Source: Verrucomicrobiota bacterium
GTDB lineage: Bacteria; Verrucomicrobiota; Verrucomicrobiia; Opitutales; Opitutaceae
Assembly (NCBI GenBank): GCA_023428905.1
Contig: JAEYWP010000024.1
Location: 124,001 to 188,000 of the forward strand
Reading direction: 5' to 3'
DNA length: 64,000 bases
Each line of letters opens with the position of its first letter. Within the stretch, counting starts at the first letter, position 1. Of this stretch, positions 42,212 through 51,785 are shown in pieces. The notes under the pieces are model-generated. The model worked only from the letters and a program-made list of their open reading frames with translations. It was not told the DNA's origin and searched no databases. Made by a program: the position numbers and the translations under genes.

Positions 42212-44998
42212 TCAGCCGGTGTTGCGAATGCCGCCGCTAATCCCGTTGATCGTGAGTTCGACCACCGCGCGGGTCGCCTCCTCTTCATCCTTCGAGAGCG
42301 TGCCGCTGCGGAGGCGCTTGAGCATCTCCACCTGGATGTAGTTGAGGGGATCGATGTAGGGGTTGCGCGACTGAACTGATTTCAGCAGGACCGGCTCCTT
42401 CGCGAGCAGGTGTTTCTCGCCCGTGATCACCAGGATTGCCTCCTCGGTGCGTTGCAGCTCGGCCTCGAGGATTCCGAGAATCCGTTCCCGTACGGCAACG
42501 TCGTCCACCAGCCCAGCGTAGAGCCGGGCGATGGTGAGGTCGGTCTTGCGCAGGGTCAGTTGCGCATTGTCGATCAAGGTCTGGAAGAAAGGCCATTCGG
42601 CATACATGCCGCGGAGCAGGCGTTTGCCACTGTTGCCCTGCTGGAGGACCGATTGAAGCGCGGTGCCGAGCCCGAACCAGCCGGGAAACACGAACCGGCT
42701 TTGCATCCACGAGAACACCCAGGGGATGGCGCGGAGGTCCTCCACACTCTGGGTCGCGCGCCGGAACGTCGGGCGTGAGCCCAGCTTGAGATTGCTGATC
42801 TCGTCGATCGGCGTCGCCTGTTTCCAAAAGGCGAGAAAGTCGGGATCGTCGTGCACCAGGGCCTTGTAGGCTGCGAAGCCGGCCTCCCCCATGCGCTCCA
42901 TCGCCTCCCACCATGCGTCTGGCAGGGGTGTTTCCCGCCGCGCGGCGTGAGCGCCCAGCAAAACGCCGTAAGCCATCTGCTCGAGGATGCGGTGAGCAAG
43001 GTCCGTGTCGTGGTAGCGGGTGGACAGCACCTCGCCCTGCTCCGTGACGCGGATACGTCCGTCGTAAAGGCCCACCGGCTGGGCCAGGATGGCCTTGGCG
43101 GCGGGGCCGCCGCCGCGCGCAATCGAGCCGCCGCGACCATGGAAGAGCGAGACGCGGACATTCTGTGCGCGACACAAGTGGGTGATCGTCGCCTGAGCCT
43201 TGTAGAGCGCCCAGTTGGCGGTGATGTAGCCGCAATCCTTGTTCGAGTCCGAATACCCCAGCATGATGTGCTGGTGCCGCTGGTAATGTGCGAGGTGAGC
43301 GGCGTAGGAGGGATGGGCAAAGAGGGCCTCGAGGATGACAGGCGCGCGGTTGAGATCGTCCAGTGTCTCGAACAGCGGCGAGATCGGCAGGCGCGTCCCA
43401 CACACCCGCATCAGGTACACCACCTCCAGGACGTCGGAGAGCTCATCTGTCATGCTGATGACATAGATGCCCAGGGCCTCGTCCCCGAATTTCGACGCAA
43501 CCGTCGTCGCCAGCTGCAGGGGCTCCACCACGTTGCGGGTCGCGGCGCTGAGCTGCCCGGTTGCCGCGGGCGCCAGCACCTGGGCCTTGGTGATGGCTGC
43601 AGCGAGGAGTTCGCGCTTGGCCGTTTCGTCCAGCTTGGCGTAGTCGGACCGGCCGAGCAGTTCCGCCACCGCCGCCTCATGGTGCGCCGAGTGCTGCCGC
43701 AGGTCGAGTCGGGCGGCATGGAGTCCGAAGATGGCCAGACGCTCCTCGGCGCGCTTGAGGTCCCCGCCGACCAGCAGGCCGCCCTTCCCGGCGGTGAGGC
43801 TCTCTCGCAGAACGGTGAGCGTCTCCTGGATGGCGGCGCGGGTGATCGACGGCGACTCGGCGGTCGGATCGGCGAGGGCGGAGGCGTCGTTGAGGTCCTG
43901 CACCGCCTGGGCCAGGCGCTCGCGCAATACCGACAGGACCAAGCGGTAGGGCTCGTGTGGATACCGGTGCTTGAGCTGCTCGATGTGATTCGAAAAATGC
44001 CGGTTTTCGCGAAGAAAGCGCTTGAGGGCCGGCTGGATCCGGTCGCGCCGGTCCGACACCGTCAGCCAGCGGGAAAGGTCGCGAATGATCAGACGGATCT
44101 TCTCCAGAGCCAGCCGCCGGTGCAGCAACAGGACCTCGGCCGTCACCTGCCCGGTGACATTGGGATTTCCGTCGCGGTCGCCACCGATCCAGGAGCCGAA
44201 GGTGAGCCAGCGCGTCGGGGGCCGCACGTCCGGGTAATACTGACGCAGCGCGCGCTCCATGTCCGCCTGCAGTTGCGGAAGGGTGTCGTAAAGGGTGGAG
44301 TCGAAATACCACAGCCCGGTGCGGGCCTCATCCGTTACCTGCGGCCGGGCCACGCGGCTACGGTCGGTCAGCCAGAGCGAGGCGATTTCGCGCTCGATCT
44401 CCTGCGGGTCGGCGAACTCGAGCCCCTCGCCTCCGGGGGTGGAGCGGCGGCGGAGGATCACGGCGAGGCTGTGGAGCTTGGTCAGCAGCGTGCGTCGTTT
44501 CGACTCCGTGGGATGGGCGGTGAAGACCAGTTCGATCGACAGCCGGTCGACAAGAGCCTGCATTTCCGCGGTGGAAACACCGCTGGCCTTCAACTCCGCG
44601 ATCGCGGCTTCGATCGACTCACGGATCGGTTTTGCATCTTCCGACCGGGGTGAAGCGTTCAACCGCGCCGCCCGACGCTGCCGGAGGAGGGAGACGCGGA
44701 AGTTCTCCTCGGCCAGGTTCGCCAGCTCGAAATAAAGCGTGAAGGCCATCGCCTGGTCGAAAGCCTGCTGGGGGGTGAGGGCCTGGACCGCGAGCCGCAG
44801 TTGTTCCGCCGCATCGACGCGGCCTCCCCGGCTCTCCTTGGCAAGGGTGCGGAGGCGCTCCACCGTCTCGAAGGTCTGGTGCCCCTCCAGCTTGCCGATC
44901 ACGCGGCCGAGGGTCGTGCCCAGCGTGCGTATTTCGGCGCGGAGCGTCGACAGGTCCTTGAGGGCGGCGGAAGGGGTGCGGGCGGCAGAGTCGGCCAT
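42212..44998 (-). CDS. ppc: Phosphoenolpyruvate carboxylase
   Basis: Makes oxaloacetate from PEP and bicarbonate to refill the TCA cycle. From ATG 44998 the protein has 928 residues. Motifs: the catalytic His in VFTAHPTESKRRTLL, GSWIGGDRDGNPNV, MLGYSDSNKDCGYITANWAL, the mobile loop LFHGRGGSIARGGGPA and the C-terminal GISGGIRNTG that ends every family member. The frame stays open 435 codons upstream, but that part is antisense to lptD and not PPC-like. Divergent from lptD across about 114 bp. Confidence 0.96.
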   Translation of the reverse strand: MADSAARTPSAALKDLSTLRAEIRTLGTTLGRVIGKLEGHQTFETVERLRTLAKESRGGRVDAAEQLRLAVQALTPQQAFDQAMAFTLYFELANLAEENFRVSLLRQRRAARLNASPRSEDAKPIRESIEAAIAELKASGVSTAEMQALVDRLSIELVFTAHPTESKRRTLLTKLHSLAVILRRRSTPGGEGLEFADPQEIEREIASLWLTDRSRVARPQVTDEARTGLWYFDSTLYDTLPQLQADMERALRQYYPDVRPPTRWLTFGSWIGGDRDGNPNVTGQVTAEVLLLHRRLALEKIRLIIRDLSRWLTVSDRRDRIQPALKRFLRENRHFSNHIEQLKHRYPHEPYRLVLSVLRERLAQAVQDLNDASALADPTAESPSITRAAIQETLTVLRESLTAGKGGLLVGGDLKRAEERLAIFGLHAARLDLRQHSAHHEAAVAELLGRSDYAKLDETAKRELLAAAITKAQVLAPAATGQLSAATRNVVEPLQLATTVASKFGDEALGIYVISMTDELSDVLEVVYLMRVCGTRLPISPLFETLDDLNRAPVILEALFAHPSYAAHLAHYQRHQHIMLGYSDSNKDCGYITANWALYKAQATITHLCRAQNVRVSLFHGRGGSIARGGGPAAKAILAQPVGLYDGRIRVTEQGEVLSTRYHDTDLAHRILEQMAYGVLLGAHAARRETPLPDAWWEAMERMGEAGFAAYKALVHDDPDFLAFWKQATPIDEISNLKLGSRPTFRRATQSVEDLRAIPWVFSWMQSRFVFPGWFGLGTALQSVLQQGNSGKRLLRGMYAEWPFFQTLIDNAQLTLRKTDLTIARLYAGLVDDVAVRERILGILEAELQRTEEAILVITGEKHLLAKEPVLLKSVQSRNPYIDPLNYIQVEMLKRLRSGTLSKDEEEATRAVVELTINGISGGIRNTG

Positions 44999-45112
44999 GG
45001 GTGCGTCGGAGGCGGAACGATGCGCGTGGACCACCATCCAGCAACGGGAAAGTGGCGCATTTTCGGGAGCTTGCCTCCGCCCGGAGCCCCGCCTTTGCTC
45101 CGCATCTTTCTG

Positions 45113-47188
45113 ATGCGCCGTTTCCTCCTCCTCGTGTCGTTGCTGGTGGTGACCCAGGTCACCACCGTCGCAGAGCAGCCGCAACTGAACGCCCAGCGGC
45201 TCGATACCGACCCGCAGACGGGCGAGCTCATTGCGGTCGGCAACGCGCGCCTGAGCTGGGTGGAGGGCGGCGTTCTGCTCCTTGCCGAGGAAATCCGATT
45301 TCAACCGCGGACCCGGGTGGCCACTGCCCGCGGGCAGGTCTCGCTGACGAAGGGCGCGCAGCGCCTCCTGGCCGACGAGCTCACCTACCGGATCGACGAC
45401 CGATCCTTCACCGTGCAGAACCTCAGGGTCGGACAATACCCCCTCTACCTCGCGGGAACCCAGGCCTCGGGCACGCTGGACCGCATCACCGTCACCGATG
45501 CGGTCGCGTCGTACACCGAGCCCCACCCGTTCTCCCCCTCCCTGCGCGCCAAGTCGGTGCTGTACGTGCCCAACCAAAGCGTGGAGGCGGAGTCCGCCCG
45601 CCTCGGCCTCGGCACCACCGTGCCGATCTCGCTGCCGCGGCTGGAGCAGAACCTCGACGACCCGATCATCTCCTACCTCGACGCACGGCTCGGCTACCGC
45701 GCCTCCCTCGGCGCCTTCGCCGGCGCGACCGCGCTGGTGCCGGTCGCCCCGGGCATCCGCCTCGGCGGCGAGGCCACCTATTTCACCAAGCGCGGTTTCC
45801 TGCTCGGCCCCGGCGCGCTCTACGACACGCAGGTGGGCGGCCAGGAAATGTTGGGCGAGTTCCGCTCCGGCTACATCCGGGACACCGGCGAGCGCCTCCA
45901 GGACGTCCTGAGCCGGCCGATTCGGCGCGACCGCGGATACGTGGAATGGGAACACCAGCAGCAGATCACCGACGAGCTGCGGTTGGCCGGGCACCTCGCC
46001 TACTGGAGCGACTCCGAGATCGTCCGCGATTTTGTGCCCGACGAGTTTTTCCCGGTCCAGACGCCGGACAGCTTCCTCGAGGGCCTGTATACTCGCAACA
46101 ACTACGTGGTGTCCCTCTTCGCCCGGCTGCAGCCCAACGACTACATCCGGGTGCAGCAGCGACTGCCCGAACTGCGGTTCGACCTGCTGCCCACCCCGAT
46201 CGGGATGGGCGTCTACGAGCGGTTCAGCGCCTCCTTCGCCGTTCTGCGCGAAGACGCGGTTTCTGCCTACCCGCGGGCGGAGAGCGATCGCTTCGACCTG
46301 CATTATTCACTTTCGCGCCCGTGGGTGCACCGCGACTGGTTCGCGGTCACCCCGGTGGTCGGCGGCCGCGTCACCCACTACGCCCGCGCCCTCGCGGGAA
46401 AGGGTGACTACACCCGGGTGCTCGGCGAGGTTGGTTTCGACGCCCACCTCCGGGCCAGCGGCGTGTACGCCTACGAGAACGAACGCTGGAAGATCGACGG
46501 GATCCGGCATCTCCTGACCCCCCGCGTCTCGTACCGGTACATCCCCGACATCGAGAAGGGCCAGGCCTACATCCCCGCGATCGACCGCACCGTCTTCTCC
46601 ACCTACCTGCAGCCCCTCGGGCTCGGGGACCAGCGCAACATCGACGACCTCACCGGCGGCCACACCGTGCGTTTCGGGCTCGATAACACCTTCCAGACCC
46701 GGCACCGCGAGTACGGCTCGCGGGACCTCCTCATTTTCAACCTGGCCGCCGATCTGCGCCTCGACCGCGAGGCCGGCCAGCGCGCCTGGTCCGAGATCCA
46801 CACCGAGGCGATCTTCACCCCGGCGGAGTGGCTGCAGGTGGACGTCTACCAGAGTTTCTCCCCCTACAGCCTGCGTCTGCGGGAATTGAATACCGGGATT
46901 TCGATCGTCGACGGCGACGTCTGGTCGGTGCGGCTGGGCAACCGCTACCTGAAGCACGACATCCAGGAGTACATCCTCGACGGGCGCTACCGGTTGAACG
47001 AGGTGTACCAGCCCTTTGCCCGCTTCCACTATGACGCCCGCCAGAGCCGTTTCGTGGAGCAGACGGTCGGCCTCCGCCACGTGATCAACAACCTCTGGAC
47101 GATCGACTACGCGGTGTCGTTCTACAGCGGCCGCCGGCGCGAGAGCAATTTTGGCTTCGCCCTGCGCGTCAACCTGCTCGGCTTCTGA
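45113..47188 (+). CDS. lptD: LPS-assembly protein LptD/OstA family
   Basis: An outer-membrane beta-barrel that inserts LPS. The protein has 691 residues. Signal peptide MRRFLLLVSLLVVTQVTTVA, then an N-terminal OstA jellyroll (about 25-150: TGELIAVGNARLSWVEGGVL, QPRTRVATARGQVSL) and a long barrel domain with alternating polar/hydrophobic strands up to the final aromatic residue (RVNLLGF). A C-terminal Phe is typical for Bam substrates. First gene of a chain lptD-rsmB-scpA-hypothetical-trxA with small gaps or overlaps. Confidence 0.88.
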   Translation: MRRFLLLVSLLVVTQVTTVAEQPQLNAQRLDTDPQTGELIAVGNARLSWVEGGVLLLAEEIRFQPRTRVATARGQVSLTKGAQRLLADELTYRIDDRSFTVQNLRVGQYPLYLAGTQASGTLDRITVTDAVASYTEPHPFSPSLRAKSVLYVPNQSVEAESARLGLGTTVPISLPRLEQNLDDPIISYLDARLGYRASLGAFAGATALVPVAPGIRLGGEATYFTKRGFLLGPGALYDTQVGGQEMLGEFRSGYIRDTGERLQDVLSRPIRRDRGYVEWEHQQQITDELRLAGHLAYWSDSEIVRDFVPDEFFPVQTPDSFLEGLYTRNNYVVSLFARLQPNDYIRVQQRLPELRFDLLPTPIGMGVYERFSASFAVLREDAVSAYPRAESDRFDLHYSLSRPWVHRDWFAVTPVVGGRVTHYARALAGKGDYTRVLGEVGFDAHLRASGVYAYENERWKIDGIRHLLTPRVSYRYIPDIEKGQAYIPAIDRTVFSTYLQPLGLGDQRNIDDLTGGHTVRFGLDNTFQTRHREYGSRDLLIFNLAADLRLDREAGQRAWSEIHTEAIFTPAEWLQVDVYQSFSPYSLRLRELNTGISIVDGDVWSVRLGNRYLKHDIQEYILDGRYRLNEVYQPFARFHYDARQSRFVEQTVGLRHVINNLWTIDYAVSFYSGRRRESNFGFALRVNLLGF

Positions 47189-47195
47189 CCCCGCC

Positions 47196-48401
47196 GTGAG
47201 CCCGATTGCCGGAAACCAGGCGCGGACCGCCCTCGTGCTGCTGCGCGAACTGGAGCCACTGATCGGCCGGGACCGCGCCCTGCCGGCGCAAATCCAGACC
47301 CGCCTGGCCAAGGAAAAGCGCTTCGGGTCACGGGACCGCCGCTTGTATCGAGAACTTCTCTACACGGCGGTGCGCCACTGGCCCTGGGTGCGGGAGCTGC
47401 AGGCGCGCGGTGACGAGGCGGTGGTGCGCGCCCTGGTCTGGCTCGCCACCCCCATGCCCGCCCTCTCCGCCCTGCTCGAGGCCCACCCTCGCCCGGAGCC
47501 TTATCCCGACACGCTCGCCGGGCGGGCCGCGCTGCTGGGGGTCCAGTCCTCCCTGCTTCCGGCGTGGACCGCCCGCGAATGTCCAGAGGCCGGATTGCCG
47601 CCCGAAATCGAGGTCCTGCACACCCGCGCTCCGCTTTGGCTGCGCCTGCGGGAGGACGCCCGGGAGGGCGTGTTGGCGGAGTTTTCGACCCTGGGCTGGA
47701 GCTGGCGCACCACGCCGGCCTCCGCCGCCGCGATCGAGCTGTCCTCCGATGTGGACGTCACCCGCACGCTCGCCTTCGAACGGGGCGGTTTTGAGGTCCA
47801 GGACCTCGGTTCCCAGCTGCTTCTCCCGCTGGCCGCGCCTGCCATCGGGCAGCGTTGGCTGGACGCCTGTGCGGGGGCGGGAGGCAAGACGCTTCAGCTG
47901 GCTGAGCTTCTTGGACCGCAAGGTGCCGTCGACGCCCACGACATCCGGGAAAGTGCACTGGCGGAGCTGGTCGCCCGGTCCCGCCGGGCCGGTGCGAAAA
48001 ACGTGAGCCTGACCCGCAGTCCAAAGGGTGAATACGACGGGGTCCTGGTGGACGCACCCTGCAGCGGCAGCGGCACCTGGCGGCGCGCTCCACACCTGAA
48101 GTGGTGTACGTCCGAGGCGGACCTGGCCCGCGCGGCGGAGCGGCAGCTGCGTTTGCTCCGGCAGTTCTCCGCCCACGTGAGGCCGGGAGGGACGCTGGTG
48201 TACGCCACCTGCTCCCTTGCCCGCCGGGAGAACGAGGACGTGGTGCGGGATTTCCTGGCCCATTCCCCGGCGTTCGCGCGTGCGGAGCTGGCCGGCGCGC
48301 CCGGCGAGGTCGCCACCGACGGAAAAGCCGACTTTACCATCTGGCCCTCCCGCTGGAATACCGACGGATTTTTTGTGGCGAAACTGGTGCGCGCCGCCTG
48401 A
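47196..48401 (+). CDS. RsmB-like 16S rRNA cytosine-5 methyltransferase
   Basis: The protein has 401 residues. The GTG at 47196 (eight bases after the lptD stop) gives the normal NusB-like N-terminal domain (about 1-130). The SAM-binding domain shows WLDACAGAGGKTLQLAELL, AHDIRESALAELV, the catalytic VDAPCSGSGTWRR and the second Cys in VYATCSLARRENEDVV. Both cysteines needed for m5C methylation are present. Methylates 16S rRNA (C967 in E. coli). The assignment to RsmB rather than RsmF is based on the N-terminal domain and is moderately sure. Confidence 0.88.
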   Translation: MSPIAGNQARTALVLLRELEPLIGRDRALPAQIQTRLAKEKRFGSRDRRLYRELLYTAVRHWPWVRELQARGDEAVVRALVWLATPMPALSALLEAHPRPEPYPDTLAGRAALLGVQSSLLPAWTARECPEAGLPPEIEVLHTRAPLWLRLREDAREGVLAEFSTLGWSWRTTPASAAAIELSSDVDVTRTLAFERGGFEVQDLGSQLLLPLAAPAIGQRWLDACAGAGGKTLQLAELLGPQGAVDAHDIRESALAELVARSRRAGAKNVSLTRSPKGEYDGVLVDAPCSGSGTWRRAPHLKWCTSEADLARAAERQLRLLRQFSAHVRPGGTLVYATCSLARRENEDVVRDFLAHSPAFARAELAGAPGEVATDGKADFTIWPSRWNTDGFFVAKLVRAA

Positions 48402-48466
48402 CCACCCGCGGGCGACAGCCCGCCTTTTTCCTTGCCGGGGTCGGTCCGCTCCCGAGCATCCACGGG

Positions 48467-49249
48467 GTGGTTCCCGACGCCGATTACCGCATCAAGCTTC
48501 CGGTCTTTGAAGGCCCCCTCGACCTGCTGCTTTTCCTCATCCGGAAGAACGAGATCGATATCTACGACATCCCGATCGAAACGGTGACGCGCCAGTACAT
48601 CGGGGTCCTGAAGTCACTCCAGCAGCTCGATCTCGACATCGCCGGCGAATTTTTCGTCATGGCCGCGACCCTGATGGAGATCAAAAGCCGAATGCTGCTG
48701 CCGAAGGGCCAGCACGCGGTGGATCCCAACGCGGACGACGACGACGCGATGGATCCGCGCTGGGAGCTCGTGCATCAGCTCCTTCAGTACAAGAAATTCA
48801 AGGAGGCCGCGCAGCAACTCGACTCCCTCGCCACCTTTCAGCGCGACATGCTGGCGCGCACGATCGCCGCCCAGACCGCGGCGGAGGAGGAACGCCCCCT
48901 CAAGGGCGTGGACCGCATCGAAGTCTGGAACGCCTTCAACTTGGTCCTGCGGCGCCTGGCGGAGAAGCTGGTGGTCGGGGAGATCAAGGACGAGCAGGTC
49001 ACCGTTGCCGACCAGATGGAGTACCTGCTGACCAAGGTCAGGACGCAGAAGGAATTTGTCTTCTCAGACCTCTTTCCCGGCTCGATCACGCTGCGCACCC
49101 TGGTCGCAACCTTCCTCGCCGTGCTTGAACTCACGCGCCTGAAGAAGCTGCGCATCCGGCAGGAGGACGCGTTTGGCGACATCCTCTGCACCGCGATCGA
49201 TGAGAACTCACTTGAAACGCCGCCGCAGCCCAGCAGTTTGACGGCGTGA
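48467..49249 (+). CDS. scpA: Segregation and condensation protein A
   Basis: Kleisin subunit of the SMC-ScpAB condensin complex. The protein has 260 residues from GTG 48467. The N-terminal Smc-neck-binding part is very typical: LPVFEGPLDLLLFLIRKNEI, DIYDIPIETVTRQYI, then FVMAATLMEIKSRMLLPKG. The C-terminal winged helix is VATFLAVLELTRLKKLRI followed by RQEDAFGDILC. scpB and smc are not visible. It overlaps the following small gene by GTGA. Confidence 0.93.
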   Translation: MVPDADYRIKLPVFEGPLDLLLFLIRKNEIDIYDIPIETVTRQYIGVLKSLQQLDLDIAGEFFVMAATLMEIKSRMLLPKGQHAVDPNADDDDAMDPRWELVHQLLQYKKFKEAAQQLDSLATFQRDMLARTIAAQTAAEEERPLKGVDRIEVWNAFNLVLRRLAEKLVVGEIKDEQVTVADQMEYLLTKVRTQKEFVFSDLFPGSITLRTLVATFLAVLELTRLKKLRIRQEDAFGDILCTAIDENSLETPPQPSSLTA

Positions 49250-49509
49250 GCGAGCTCCCCGCCAAATCGAACGCCGACGCGCCCAAAGTCTCCGGATTGC
49301 TGGGCGTCGGCCTGGACAACCAGGACGGACACAAACGCATCACCACCGGCGAACGTTTTGCCATCGTCGGTGGCTCCGATGAAACACACGGACGCATGAC
49401 GGAAACGGTCGTCAAAACCTTCGAGCACCTGAAGCGGCGCGGGAAAGACATCTCCGAGGTCAACCGCCACGAGCTGGCCGAAATCATCCACAAGTCCACC
49501 CCGCGCTGA
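49246..49509 (+). CDS. Small conserved-type hypothetical protein
   Basis: The protein has 87 residues, starting at GTG 49246 that overlaps the scpA stop by four bases, which implies coupled translation. It is hydrophilic with no signal or TM: GLDNQDGHKRITTGERFAIV, then MTETVVKTFEHLKRRGKDIS and a C-terminal helix NRHELAEIIHKSTPR. I recognise no domain. Coupling to scpA makes it a real gene and perhaps a partner in chromosome segregation (inference only). Confidence 0.7.
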   Translation: MSELPAKSNADAPKVSGLLGVGLDNQDGHKRITTGERFAIVGGSDETHGRMTETVVKTFEHLKRRGKDISEVNRHELAEIIHKSTPR

Positions 49510-49574
49510 GCCCAACAAAGTGGCCCGGCCGGTTGAGTGACTGCCCCTTTCCGCTAATTTTCCTCCACTTCACC

Positions 49575-49901
49575 ATGTCCGACAAAATCGCGAACCTGAC
49601 CTCCGACACCTTCAACAGCACCGTCACGTCCTCGGCCGTCCCCGTCCTGGTGGATTTCTGGGCTCCCTGGTGCGGCCCCTGCAAGGCGATCGCGCCGATC
49701 CTCGAGGAGCTCGCCACCGAGTTGGACGGCAAGCTGAAGATCGCCAAGGTCAACGTCGACGACAACGACGCCGTCTCCGCCCAGTACGGCATTCGCGCCA
49801 TTCCTACCATGCTGCTTTTCAAGGGCGGGCAGGTCGCCGAACAGTTTGTGGGCATGATGCCCAAGGCGACGCTGAAGGAAAAACTCCTGGCCAAGCTCTG
49901 A
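49575..49901 (+). CDS. trxA: Thioredoxin
   Basis: The protein has 108 residues from ATG 49575. Active site VDFWAPWCGPCKAIAP with the WCGPC motif; cis-Pro loop IRAIPTMLLFKGG. A cytoplasmic disulfide reductase that can feed electrons to the class II ribonucleotide reductase and to sulfate metabolism. Follows the small hypothetical gene by 65 bp and ends with a strong terminator. Confidence 0.97.
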   Translation: MSDKIANLTSDTFNSTVTSSAVPVLVDFWAPWCGPCKAIAPILEELATELDGKLKIAKVNVDDNDAVSAQYGIRAIPTMLLFKGGQVAEQFVGMMPKATLKEKLLAKL

Positions 49902-49933
49902 GCGTCTCGCGACGTTCCGCCGCCCCGCATTTC

Positions 49934-49964
49934 AAAGGCCCGGGATCACATCCCGGGCCTTTTT
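49934..49964. terminator. Rho-independent terminator after trxA
   Basis: AAAGGCCCGGGAT (49934-49946) and ATCCCGGGCCTTT (49950-49962) form a 13-base-pair perfect stem with a CAC loop, followed by more Ts. Closes the lptD-trxA operon. Confidence 0.95.
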
Positions 49965-50041
49965 GTGTCCGCCCGGTTGCATCCGCCCACACTGTAGCGG
50001 AATGCGGTTAACTGGGGCGGGCGCGCGCCGATACACTAGCC

Positions 50042-51763
50042 GTGGTATCCCCCCTAGGCCAGCAAACCATCAAACGGGTCGCGGAAAAGCTCGAGGCAGG
50101 CGAGGCCGCAGGCCTGACCGAAATCGTTGAGCTGATTCAACGTCTGTCTGGGGCGGCCTACGACACCTCGATCCAGGAGCTGGCCACGCTGATCGGAAAG
50201 GACTTGGTCGTGACCGCCAAGGTGATCGCCGCAGCCAACACCCTGGGCTACAATCCGGCAGGGGTGGCCGTCACCACGATCACAGGCGCGATCCAGGTCA
50301 TTGGCTTCAACAAGATCCGGCAACTGGCCGTGTCGTTGCTCTTGGTGGAGAGCGCGGACCGCACCCTCCAGCCGTCCGAAAAACGCGAGATCGCCGCCCT
50401 CGCCCTCTGCTCCGGACTGATGGCCGAGGCGATCATGTCGCGCCGAGCAACCAGTTCGCCCGAACACGCCTTTATCTGCGCGTCGCTTCGCAGCTACGGT
50501 CGTTTGCTCATGACCACGTTCATGATCGATGATTACCGCCGCGCCCGAATCATGGCGGCCAGCGGAGCCACCGAAGACGACGCCTTTCGCACCGTGCTCG
50601 GACTGACCCCGCTGGAGCTGGGTTATCATCTGCTCGCGAGCGCCCACCTGCCCGACCCCATCCTCCGCTCGTTGCGCGCCCTGCCCCCCGAGGCGGTCAG
50701 GAACGCGACACAGCAGCCCGACATCGAGTTGCTCGCGCTGTCCGACCTTGCCGTCCGCATGTGCGAACTTGCCTTTCGTCCCGACCTGACGGCTCGAGGA
50801 TTCGCAACCGAATCCAATGCGCTCGCCGCCCAGACCAGCAAGACCCTCGGCCTGGACGCCGATTCGATGCTCGCAGCACTCCGGGCCACCGCCGACCAGC
50901 TTTACGAATTCTCCAACGCCTTCGGCCTGCGCGCTCTCTCTGACCAGTTCGCCCCACGCCTTCGGGCTCGTGTCGACGGCGAAGACCTGCCGCTACCCGC
51001 CCCAGAGCCTGCCCGCCGAAAGCCGGCCGCCGATGCCGTCTCGGGCCCTGCTGAACGGGGCCGCTCGGCCGAACCGGGCGCACCCGCAACCTCGGCCGCG
51101 GCCGCGCCCCCTGCGCCCGAGGCCCAGAGCCTGCCCATCCCCACGGCAAACCTCGCCCCGCACGCCGGTGCATCGGCGCTCGCGGCCACGCCCAACAGCG
51201 CTTCGCGCTCTCCCCTGGTGGCCCCGAGTGCAGGTGCCGAGGCCGAATTTCAGTCCGCCTTCCAGAGCGGAATCGAACAGATCGCCGGGCTCCTCGAGGA
51301 AGAACCGGTCGACATGCAGAAAGTCTATAGCGTAGTCCTCAAAACCGCCCTGAACGGCTTCGGGACCAACGAAGGCGTGGTCTTCGTCCGGGATCCCGTG
51401 TCACGCCGTTTTGTCGCCGCCCAGGGCAATGGTGCCACCTTTCAGGCCATTGCCCGCAAGCCACTCGGTCGGGAAGAAGACCGCGATGTGTTTGGTCTTT
51501 GCCTGCAGCGGATGGAGGACGTCCTGATCTACGACGCCTCGGATCCCAAGATCGGCCCGCACCTGCCTGCCTGGATCAAGGCGAGCCGGCTGGGCGCGTT
51601 TGTCCTTCTCCCGATGCATGACAGCAAACGCCCCTTCGCCGTGCTGATGGCGGGCTGGCCGGGAAAACGCACCGCCGGCTTCACCGTGGCGCAGATCCGC
51701 CACGTGCGCTCGATGCTGAAACTCGCCGGCACCGCCCGCCGGCTCGCCGACGCCCGCAGCTAA
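50042..51763 (+). CDS. HDOD domain protein with C-terminal GAF-like domain
   Basis: The protein has 573 residues from GTG 50042. The N-terminal HDOD domain (about 10-215) shows the pattern SIQELATLIGKDLVVTAKVI with helices like those in signalling HDOD proteins, and no HD metal site. A flexible Ala/Pro-rich linker (about 315-400) follows. The C-terminal part (about 410-560) resembles a GAF sensor, with YSVVLKTALNGFGTNEGVVF and GLCLQRMEDVLIYDASD. Probably a signal-transduction protein; partners and ligand unknown. It is monocistronic. Confidence 0.75.
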   Translation: MVSPLGQQTIKRVAEKLEAGEAAGLTEIVELIQRLSGAAYDTSIQELATLIGKDLVVTAKVIAAANTLGYNPAGVAVTTITGAIQVIGFNKIRQLAVSLLLVESADRTLQPSEKREIAALALCSGLMAEAIMSRRATSSPEHAFICASLRSYGRLLMTTFMIDDYRRARIMAASGATEDDAFRTVLGLTPLELGYHLLASAHLPDPILRSLRALPPEAVRNATQQPDIELLALSDLAVRMCELAFRPDLTARGFATESNALAAQTSKTLGLDADSMLAALRATADQLYEFSNAFGLRALSDQFAPRLRARVDGEDLPLPAPEPARRKPAADAVSGPAERGRSAEPGAPATSAAAAPPAPEAQSLPIPTANLAPHAGASALAATPNSASRSPLVAPSAGAEAEFQSAFQSGIEQIAGLLEEEPVDMQKVYSVVLKTALNGFGTNEGVVFVRDPVSRRFVAAQGNGATFQAIARKPLGREEDRDVFGLCLQRMEDVLIYDASDPKIGPHLPAWIKASRLGAFVLLPMHDSKRPFAVLMAGWPGKRTAGFTVAQIRHVRSMLKLAGTARRLADARS

Positions 51764-51785
51764 ACGTCGCCACCGCGCTGGTGTA

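Noticed and set aside
44999..46303. Open 435-codon extension of the ppc frame, which would make a protein of 1,363 residues
   Set aside because: It is antisense to lptD, has no PPC or other family features, and known PPC proteins start at MADSAARTP-like positions. High GC at third positions keeps the opposite frame open.
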